Of a stretch of 58,273 nt of DNA, positions 52,995 through 58,273 are shown piece after piece (position 1 is the first letter of the stretch; every line of letters starts with the position of its first letter). The notes under the pieces are model-generated. The model was not told where the DNA came from, searched no databases, and saw nothing but the letters and a program-made list of their open reading frames with translations. The stretch is from assembly GCF_010811875.1 (NCBI RefSeq), contig NZ_VKHP01000022.1, forward strand, positions 1-58,273, written 5' to 3'. The position numbers and the translations under genes were made by a program. The DNA comes from Bradyrhizobium uaiense (GTDB lineage: Bacteria; Pseudomonadota; Alphaproteobacteria; Rhizobiales; Xanthobacteraceae).

Positions 52995-53822
52995 ATGTCC
53001 GCCCAAGCCGCCCGCGCGGAAGCGCCGCAACGTCAGCCGATCCTGCTGCGCGAGACCGTCGGCAGTATCGCGTTACTGACGCTCAACCGCCCCGCGGCGC
53101 GGAACAGCCTCTCCGAAGGCCTGATCGGGGCGTTGCATGCTGCGCTGATCGATATAGGCGGTGACAAGAGCATCCGCGCCGTGGTGCTCGCCGCCAATGG
53201 CCCGGCCTTCTGTGCCGGCCACGACCTCAAGGAGCTTACCGCGCGCCGCACCGGCGCCGACCGCGGCCGCGCCTATTTCGCTGAGATCATGAACGCGTGC
53301 AGCGCGATGATGCAGGCCATCGTGCATCTGCCGAAGCCTGTTGTCGCATCCGTCCAGGGCATCGCGACCGCGGCCGGCTGCCAACTCGTCGCAAGCTGCG
53401 ACCTTGCGATCGCCTCCGAGGCCGCGGCATTTGCGACGCCGGGCGTCGATATCGGGTTGTTCTGCTCGACACCGATGGTGGCGCTGTCGCGCAACGTGCC
53501 GCGCAAGCAGGCGATGGAAATGCTGCTGACCGGTGAGCCGGTCTCCGCAGCGACCGCGCAGAGCATCGGTCTCGTCAACCGCGTGGTGTCCGCAGGCACC
53601 GAACGTGACGCCGCGATCGCCCTGGCCGAGAAGGTCGCGCTGAAATCGGCCTACACGGTCAGGCTCGGCAAGGAGGCGTTCTATCGTCAGGCCGAGATGA
53701 GCCTTGCGGACGCTTATCGTTTCGCCGCCGAGGTGATGACCGAGAACATGATGGCGCGCGACGCCGAGGAAGGCATCGGCGCCTTCATCGAGAAGCGCGA
53801 TCCGAAGTGGCAAGATAAGTAA
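52995..53822 (+). CDS. Enoyl-CoA hydratase/isomerase family protein (ECHDC3-like)
   Basis: 275 aa crotonase-fold protein. 'AARNSLSEGLIGALHAALIDI', oxyanion hole 'AFCAGHDLKELTARR', 'IATAAGCQLVASCDLAIASEAAAFATPGVDIGLFCSTPMVALSRNVPRKQAMEMLLTGEPVSA' and 'VMTENMMARDAEEGIGAFIEKRDPKW'. Both normal crotonase catalytic Glu positions appear replaced (the second block reads GVDIGLFCS), as in the ECHDC3 subgroup, so it may not hydrate standard enoyl-CoA. ATG 52995 was chosen where the fold starts; an N-terminal 15-residue tail is Ala-rich. Confidence 0.85.
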   Translation: MSAQAARAEAPQRQPILLRETVGSIALLTLNRPAARNSLSEGLIGALHAALIDIGGDKSIRAVVLAANGPAFCAGHDLKELTARRTGADRGRAYFAEIMNACSAMMQAIVHLPKPVVASVQGIATAAGCQLVASCDLAIASEAAAFATPGVDIGLFCSTPMVALSRNVPRKQAMEMLLTGEPVSAATAQSIGLVNRVVSAGTERDAAIALAEKVALKSAYTVRLGKEAFYRQAEMSLADAYRFAAEVMTENMMARDAEEGIGAFIEKRDPKWQDK

Positions 53823-53847
53823 GACCGATAAGGCAAATAAGACCAAC

Positions 53848-54432
53848 ATGAATCACGACGCCTACGACGACAACTACATCCGCAGCATCCTGAACAACGT
53901 CAAATCGATCGCGATGGTTGGCGCCTCGCCGGTCAATGTGCGGCCGAGCTATTTCGCATTCAAATACCTGGCGCAGCGCGGCTACGACATGATCCCGGTC
54001 AACCCCGGCCATGTCGGCAAGGCGCTGATGGGGAAGCCGTTCGTCGCGTCGCTTGCGGACATCGATCGTCCGATCGACATGATCGACATCTTCCGCAACT
54101 CGAGCCACATCATGCCTGTCGTCGAGGAGGCGCTGAAATTGTCGCCGCTGCCGAAGGTGATCTGGATGCAGCTCGGTGCGCGCGACGATGCCGCGGCCGA
54201 GAAGGCCGAGGCCGCGGGGCTGAAGGTTGTGATGAACCGCTGCCCGAAGATCGAGTATGGCCGGCTGTCGTCGGAGATCTCCTGGATGGGCGTCAACTCG
54301 CGCACGCTGAGCTCCAAGCGTGCACCGATCCCGACGCAGGGCATGCGGCTGTCACTCAACCGCACGAGTTTCGGCGGCGGCCAGACTGCGGCATCCGACC
54401 GCGCGGCGAAAAACAAGACCGAGACGACCTGA
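53848..54432 (+). CDS. CoA-binding protein (YccU/DUF-type Rossmann)
   Basis: 194 aa. 'IRSILNNVKSIAMVGASPVNVRPSYFAFKYLAQRGYDMIPVNPGHVGKALMGKPFVASLADI' is the CoA_binding Rossmann fold, with 'IDMIDIFRNSSHIMPVVEEALKL' and 'VIWMQLGARDDAAAEKAEAAGLKVVMNRCPKIEYGRL', whose Cys and Asn-Arg residues are conserved in the family. About 45 extra residues at the C-terminus are low complexity. It follows the enoyl-CoA hydratase by 25 nt, so they may be co-transcribed. The role of this family is unknown. Confidence 0.85.
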   Translation: MNHDAYDDNYIRSILNNVKSIAMVGASPVNVRPSYFAFKYLAQRGYDMIPVNPGHVGKALMGKPFVASLADIDRPIDMIDIFRNSSHIMPVVEEALKLSPLPKVIWMQLGARDDAAAEKAEAAGLKVVMNRCPKIEYGRLSSEISWMGVNSRTLSSKRAPIPTQGMRLSLNRTSFGGGQTAASDRAAKNKTETT

Positions 54433-54579
54433 CGTCGCGGCGGAATAATACTTTCACTGATCCGGTATGGCGTAGGATGCCTTTCCAGGAAATGGCGGCG
54501 TCCCGAACTCGCTTGACGGCGGTCGCCGCCACCATCAGCATGCCGCGCATTTCGACCAGGCCACAACAGGACGCAAAGA

Positions 54580-55860
54580 ATGACCGATCGCCTTCCGGGA
54601 TTTTCCACCCTCGCCGTGCACGCCGGCGCACAGCCTGATCCCACCACCGGCGCGCGGGCGACGCCGATCTACCAGACCACGTCATTCGTCTTCAACGACG
54701 CCGACCACGCGGCCTCGCTGTTCGGCCTGCAGGCATTCGGCAACATCTATACCCGCATCGGCAACCCGACCAACGCCGTACTCGAGGAGCGCGTCGCAGC
54801 GCTCGAGGGCGGCACCGCGGCGCTCGCGGTCGCCTCCGGCCACGCCGCGCAGCTGGTGGTGTTGCAGCAACTGCTCCGGCCCGGCGACGAGATCATCGCC
54901 GCGCGAAAACTCTATGGCGGATCGATCAACCAGTTCACCCACGCCTTCAAGGCGTTCGGCTGGAACGTGGCCTGGGCCGATCCTGACGAGATCGAAAGCT
55001 TCGAGCGCGCGGTGACGCCGCACACCAAGGCGATCTTCATCGAATCGATCGCCAACCCCGCCGGCAGCATCACCGACATCGAGGCGATCGCTGCGGTCGC
55101 GCGCAAAGCCGGCGTGCCGCTGATCGTCGACAACACGCTCGCTTCGCCCTATCTGATCAAGCCGATCGACCACGGTGCCGACATCGTCGTGCACTCCCTG
55201 ACCAAGTTCCTCGGCGGACACGGCAACTCGCTCGGCGGCATCATCGTCGACGCCGGTACCTTCGACTGGTCGAAGGACAACAAATATCCGATGCTGAGCG
55301 AGCCGCGCCCCGAATATCACGGCATCCGGATCCAGGAGACCTTTGGCAATTTCGCCTTCGCGATCGCCTGCCGCGTGCTCGGCCTGCGCGACCTCGGTCC
55401 GGCGCTGTCGCCGTTCAACGCCTTCATGATCCTGACCGGCATCGAGACGCTGCCGCTGCGCATGCAGAAGCACTGCGACAACGCCAAGGCGGTGGCGGAA
55501 TTCCTCTCCACCCACCCCGCCGTGTCTGCGGTGAACTACGCCGGCCTGCCCGGCGACAAATACAACGCCCTGCTGCGCAAGTATGCGCCGAAGGGCGCCG
55601 GCGCGGTGTTCACCTTCAGCCTCAAGGGCGGCTATGACGCCGGCGTCAATCTGGTGTCGAACCTGAAGCTGTTCTCGCATCTCGCCAATGTCGGCGACAC
55701 CCGCTCGCTGGTGATCCACCCGGCGTCCACCACCCACAGCCAGCTCGACGACGCCGCCAAGGTGAAGTCCGGCGCGGCGCCCGAGGTGGTGCGGCTCTCG
55801 ATCGGCATCGAGGACAAGGAAGACCTGATCGCCGACCTCGACCAGGCCCTGCGCGCCTGA
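54580..55860 (+). CDS. metY: O-acetylhomoserine aminocarboxypropyltransferase / sulfhydrylase
   Basis: 426 aa, the length of MetY. PLP-dependent Cys/Met-metabolism enzyme: 'FNDADHAASLFGLQAFGNIYTRIGNPTNAVLEERVAALEGGTAALAVASGHAAQ', and the Schiff-base Lys in 'VVHSLTKFLGGHGNSLGG'. It makes homocysteine from O-acetylhomoserine and sulfide, which is direct sulfhydrylation. The final part 'STTHSQLDDAAKVKSGAAPEVVRLSIGIEDKEDLIADLDQAL' is typical. The 147-nt upstream region was checked for a SAM-II riboswitch; none is visible. Confidence 0.93.
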   Translation: MTDRLPGFSTLAVHAGAQPDPTTGARATPIYQTTSFVFNDADHAASLFGLQAFGNIYTRIGNPTNAVLEERVAALEGGTAALAVASGHAAQLVVLQQLLRPGDEIIAARKLYGGSINQFTHAFKAFGWNVAWADPDEIESFERAVTPHTKAIFIESIANPAGSITDIEAIAAVARKAGVPLIVDNTLASPYLIKPIDHGADIVVHSLTKFLGGHGNSLGGIIVDAGTFDWSKDNKYPMLSEPRPEYHGIRIQETFGNFAFAIACRVLGLRDLGPALSPFNAFMILTGIETLPLRMQKHCDNAKAVAEFLSTHPAVSAVNYAGLPGDKYNALLRKYAPKGAGAVFTFSLKGGYDAGVNLVSNLKLFSHLANVGDTRSLVIHPASTTHSQLDDAAKVKSGAAPEVVRLSIGIEDKEDLIADLDQALRA

Positions 55861-55868
55861 TCCCGTCC

Positions 55869-55896
55869 AAAGCGCGGTGAACAGTCATCGCGCTTT
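55869..55896. terminator. Hairpin after metY, joined to repeat copy 2
   Basis: AAAGCGCG (55869-55876) pairs perfectly with CGCGCTTT (55889-55896), 8 bp with a 12-nt loop, just past the metY stop, followed by TAGATTCTTGTTT. It may act as terminator and belong to the repeat element that continues at 55911. Confidence 0.65.
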
Positions 55897-55910
55897 AGAT
55901 TCTTGTTTAA

Positions 55911-55956
55911 GCATGATCTTTTCGGAAAAACCGCTTCGCACTTTTCCGGATCATGC
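55911..55956. repeat. Dispersed palindromic repeat, copy 2
   Basis: GCATGATC (55911-55918) and GATCATGC (55949-55956) as inverted ends, with the core 'AAAACCGCTTCGCACTTTTC'. Same family as 12656-12726, but shorter because a middle segment present in copy 1 is absent. Confidence 0.8.
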
Positions 55957-56098
55957 CGTGGTTCCGGGGCGATGCACGGCATCGCTCCGGCATTCGCCCG
56001 ACGGCCTCGTTAACGCTTAATACCGACGGGTCTCTCGTTAACGCTCAATCCGGCATAAAGTGGCAGTGATAGGCTCCGGATGATTCGGGAGACCAAGG

Positions 56099-56503
56099 AT
56101 GCTGCGCTGGATATTGCCGCTCGCGATCGCGCTGTTTGCGATTCCGCCTGCTGACGCCGCCGACGGCCCTGTCGTCGCCAAGAGCCCAACCGTCAAGGCC
56201 GCGCGCCAGTTACCGGCTGGCCTGCCGCGCCGGCACTACGCCTATCGCACCACCATCACGCAGCCGACCTACGTGCGGCGCGGACGCCAGCTCGTGGTCG
56301 TCGAGCCCGCGGTGATCCCGCTGAACACCGAGCCGTACATCCCGTACGTGCCGGGTGAACCGCTGCTGCCCGGATCATCGTCACTGCCTGGCTATTACGG
56401 CAACTGGCATTCGTACAACTATTTCGGCCCCTATTACGGCGGCGCCTATGTGACCTACTGGGACCGCCTGCCCTACGCCTGCGGCGTCTACGGCTACTGC
56501 TAG
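56099..56503 (+). CDS. Exported Tyr/Pro-rich small protein
   Basis: 134 aa. Signal peptide 'LRWILPLAIALFAIPPADA' with cleavage near residue 20. The mature part is low in hydrophobics and rich in Tyr, Pro, Gly and Arg ('PRRHYAYRTTITQPTYVRRGR', 'GYYGNWHSYNYFGPYYGGAYVTYWDRLPYACGVYGYC'), with two Cys at the end that may form a disulfide. Similar Tyr/Gly-rich exported proteins are common in Bradyrhizobium. No function known. The nrtR-like gene starts 14 nt later. Confidence 0.65.
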   Translation: MLRWILPLAIALFAIPPADAADGPVVAKSPTVKAARQLPAGLPRRHYAYRTTITQPTYVRRGRQLVVVEPAVIPLNTEPYIPYVPGEPLLPGSSSLPGYYGNWHSYNYFGPYYGGAYVTYWDRLPYACGVYGYC

Positions 56504-56517
56504 CCCGGGACGAGCGC

Positions 56518-57477
56518 GTGGCCAGATCGCCGCAGAAAAAAAGCAGCGCACCGGTTTCCGGGAACGCGGTCACCGCCGACCTCGTCGCGGTGCTGGTCGC
56601 CGTCACCGACGGCACGCCGAAGATCATGACCATCGCCGGCGGCTCCGCGTTGCCGAGCGGTCCGTTCGAGTTCACCCACCGCTCACTGCAGACCGCGCTT
56701 CGGGCCTGGGTCGAGGCGCAGACCGGCCACCCGCTCGGCTACGTCGAGCAGCTCTACACCTTTGCCGACCGCGGCCGCTCCGGCGACGCCAAGGGGCCGC
56801 ACAGCGTCTCGATCAGCTATCTCGGCCTGACCCGCGAGGACAAGGTCGGCGAAGGTTTTGAGGCGCATTGGTCCGGCTGGTACGACTATTTCCCGTGGGA
56901 GGATCATCGCGCCGGCGCACCGGCTTGCCTCGCCAAGATCATCGCGCCGCAGCTGAAGGCGTGGGCAAAGGCTGCGTCGTCGCCAACGCTGCAGCGCGAG
57001 CGCTGGCAGCGCTGCGCGATCACCTTTGGTCTCGACGATCGCGACTGGAACGAAGAACTGGTGTTGCAGCGCTACGAGCTGCTGTGGGAGGCGTCACTGA
57101 TCCCGGAAGCCGGCCGCGCGCATGGCCGCGAGGCGCCTGTCGTGCCGGGCAAGCCGATGACGGCGGATCATCGCCGCATCCTCGCGACCGGGATTGCGCG
57201 GCTGCGTGCCAAGATCAAATACCGTCCGGTGGTATTCGAATTGATGCCGGCCGAGTTCACCCTGCTGCAACTGCAACGCAGTGTTGAAGCGCTCGCAGGC
57301 CGGCTGGTCCACAAGCAGAACTTCCGCCGGCTCATCGAGCAGCAGGAACTCGTTGAAGAGACTGGCGCAATGGCCGCCGATACCGTCGGACGGCCGGCCA
57401 AGCTGTTCCGCTTCCGCCATGCCGTGCTGGCCGAACGGGCCGTCGCCGGCACCAAGCTGCCGCTTTCGCGCACTTGA
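56518..57477 (+). CDS. nrtR: NrtR-like Nudix-related regulator of NAD synthesis
   Basis: 319 aa starting with GTG 56518. Residues about 20-160 form a Nudix-like domain, but the Nudix box (48-70) is degenerate: REUxEExG reads RAWVEAQTG, so ADP-ribose hydrolysis is unlikely. Residues about 245-310 form a winged helix ('FTLLQLQRSVEALAGRLVHKQNFRRLIEQQELVEETG'), the DNA-binding half of NrtR repressors. NrtR controls NAD genes and responds to ADP-ribose-type ligands. The next gene is nadA, and two 21-bp inverted repeats lie between them, so it probably represses nadA. Confidence 0.85.
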   Translation: MARSPQKKSSAPVSGNAVTADLVAVLVAVTDGTPKIMTIAGGSALPSGPFEFTHRSLQTALRAWVEAQTGHPLGYVEQLYTFADRGRSGDAKGPHSVSISYLGLTREDKVGEGFEAHWSGWYDYFPWEDHRAGAPACLAKIIAPQLKAWAKAASSPTLQRERWQRCAITFGLDDRDWNEELVLQRYELLWEASLIPEAGRAHGREAPVVPGKPMTADHRRILATGIARLRAKIKYRPVVFELMPAEFTLLQLQRSVEALAGRLVHKQNFRRLIEQQELVEETGAMAADTVGRPAKLFRFRHAVLAERAVAGTKLPLSRT

Positions 57478-57483
57478 CACGCC

Positions 57484-57504
57484 TTATGCTCAGGATAAGT
57501 ATAA
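57484..57504 (+). promoter_or_regulatory. NrtR operator 1
   Basis: TTATGCTC-N5-AAGTATAA, a 21-bp inverted repeat, one arm imperfect. TTGACA (57474-57479), which overlaps the nrtR stop, may be the -35 of the nadA promoter; the -10 then lies within this operator. Confidence 0.7.
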
Positions 57505-57510
57505 GCCATC

Positions 57511-57531
57511 TTATGCTCAAGGAGAGTATAA
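57511..57531 (+). promoter_or_regulatory. NrtR operator 2, overlapping the nadA ribosome binding site
   Basis: TTATGCTC-N5-GAGTATAA, the same pattern as operator 1, 27 nt away from its start. The nadA ribosome binding site AAGGAG (57519-57524) lies inside it, and the operator ends directly at the ATG. Confidence 0.75.
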
Positions 57532-58273
57532 ATGGCCTTACTCGATACCGATGTTCTCACCCGCACCGCGCCGCTCTATGAGCGCGTCAAACGCGTCATC
57601 CCGCCGTTCGAATGGGCCACTTTCGCCGAGGACGTCGATGCGATCCTCGCGCTGAAGCGCCGTCGCAACGCGGTGGTGCTGGCACACAATTACCAGACGC
57701 CGGAGATCTTTCATGGCGTCGCCGATATCGTCGGCGACAGTCTCTTGCTTGCGCGCGAAGCGACCAAGGTCGACGCCGAAATCATCGTGCTCGCGGGCGT
57801 GCACTTCATGGCCGAGACGGCGAAGCTGCTCAATCCGGCCAAGACCGTGCTGATCCCCGACACGAAGGCCGGCTGCTCGCTGGCGGATTCCATTACGGCT
57901 GAAGACGTGCGGCTGATGCGGGCACGCTATCCGGACGCGCCTGTGGTCGCCTACGTCAACACGTCGACGGCGGTGAAGGCGGAGTCCGATATCTGCTGCA
58001 CCTCGGGCAATGCGCTCAAGGTGGTGGAATCGCTCGACGCCGAGCGCGTCATCATGCTGCCGGATGAATATCTGGCGCAGAACATCGCCAAGCAAACCAG
58101 CAAGAAGATCATCGCCTGGAAGGGCCATTGCGAGGTGCACGAGCTGTTCACCGCCGATGACGTGCGCCAGCTGCGCGAAAACTACCCTGACATCACCGTG
58201 CTGGCGCATCCGGAATGCCCGCCCGAGGTGGTCGCTGAAGCTGACTTTGCGGGATCGACGGCCGCGATGCAGT
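57532..58273 (+). CDS. nadA: Quinolinate synthase, partial (runs off the window)
   Basis: First about 247 residues of NadA, which condenses iminoaspartate with dihydroxyacetone phosphate to quinolinate, using a [4Fe-4S] cluster. Seen: '[30 protein letters not shown]', '[19 protein letters not shown]', '[30 protein letters not shown]' with the first cluster Cys, '[11 protein letters not shown]', and '[12 protein letters not shown]' with the second cluster Cys. The third Cys is beyond the end. nadB and nadC may follow outside the window. Confidence 0.95.
   Translation, partial: MALLDTDVLTRTAPLYERVKRVIPPFEWATFAEDVDAILALKRRRNAVVLAHNYQTPEIFHGVADIVGDSLLLAREATKVDAEIIVLAGVHFMAETAKLLNPAKTVLIPDTKAGCSLADSITAEDVRLMRARYPDAPVVAYVNTSTAVKAESDICCTSGNALKVVESLDAERVIMLPDEYLAQNIAKQTSKKIIAWKGHCEVHELFTADDVRQLRENYPDITVLAHPECPPEVVAEADFAGSTAAMQ

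Noticed and set aside
54433..54579. Possible SAM-II riboswitch before metY
   Set aside because: Such switches are common before met genes in alphaproteobacteria, but I could not find the conserved core or the pseudoknot pattern here.

Overview
The window is high-GC alphaproteobacterial chromosome, most like Bradyrhizobium or a close relative. Evidence: the tig-clpP-clpX-lon chain, adjacent nnr, glnB and glnA, a GS type I with an adenylylatable Tyr, rplM-rpsI followed by acyl-CoA genes, an NrtR-nadA pair, three tRNA genes of alphaproteobacterial type, and several families of dispersed palindromic repeats that I associate with Bradyrhizobium. I see no rRNA, CRISPR array, insertion sequence or prophage.

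Layout. 1-2.4 kb: start of a Gly-rich secreted/autotransporter-like protein, an orphan TRAP binding protein and a small membrane peptide. 2.7-8.9 kb: a surface-glycan-like island with a UbiA-type polyprenyl-phosphate phosphoribosyltransferase, a multi-TM GT-C-like protein and a HAD phosphatase in one tight operon, then a Zn-ribbon microprotein, a Wzy-like membrane protein and a methyltransferase. 9.3-16.6 kb: small conserved proteins, tRNA-Asp, an HU protein, pepT, a methyltransferase, YciI, tRNA-Val, a GFA enzyme, and a GntR regulator coupled to an MFS exporter. 16.6-23.6 kb: the protein quality-control chain tig, clpP, clpX, lon on the minus strand, plus tRNA-Leu. 23.7-28.9 kb: a multicopper-oxidase-fold protein without its copper ligands, a fully conserved mandelate racemase, a DUF6065-like protein, a TPR protein and small enzymes. 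28.9-32.7 kb: nnr, then glnB-glnA with a sigma-54 promoter. 32.8-40.1 kb: GNAT, tautomerase and GlxA-type regulator, two orphan binding proteins and a hybrid histidine kinase. 40.5-46.9 kb: an ABC importer with two flavin-dependent (LLM) monooxygenases and a divergent aldo/keto reductase, probably for an organosulfur or related xenobiotic. 47-51 kb: a GATase-like hydrolase, AI-2E family transporter, ABM protein and diguanylate cyclase. 51.4-58.3 kb: rpsI, rplM, thioesterase, enoyl-CoA hydratase, CoA-binding protein, metY, a secreted protein, nrtR and the start of nadA.

Links between genes. Trigger factor, ClpP, ClpX and Lon form one proteostasis block. PII and glutamine synthetase form the ammonium-assimilation block. 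The NrtR-like protein probably represses nadA through two operators, one of which covers the nadA ribosome binding site. The most interesting candidates are the lipid-linked pentose locus (2.7-6 kb), the copper-less multicopper oxidase beside the mandelate racemase, and the ABC/LLM operon, which has no flavin reductase in the window. All family assignments come from reading motifs by eye. No database search was run.
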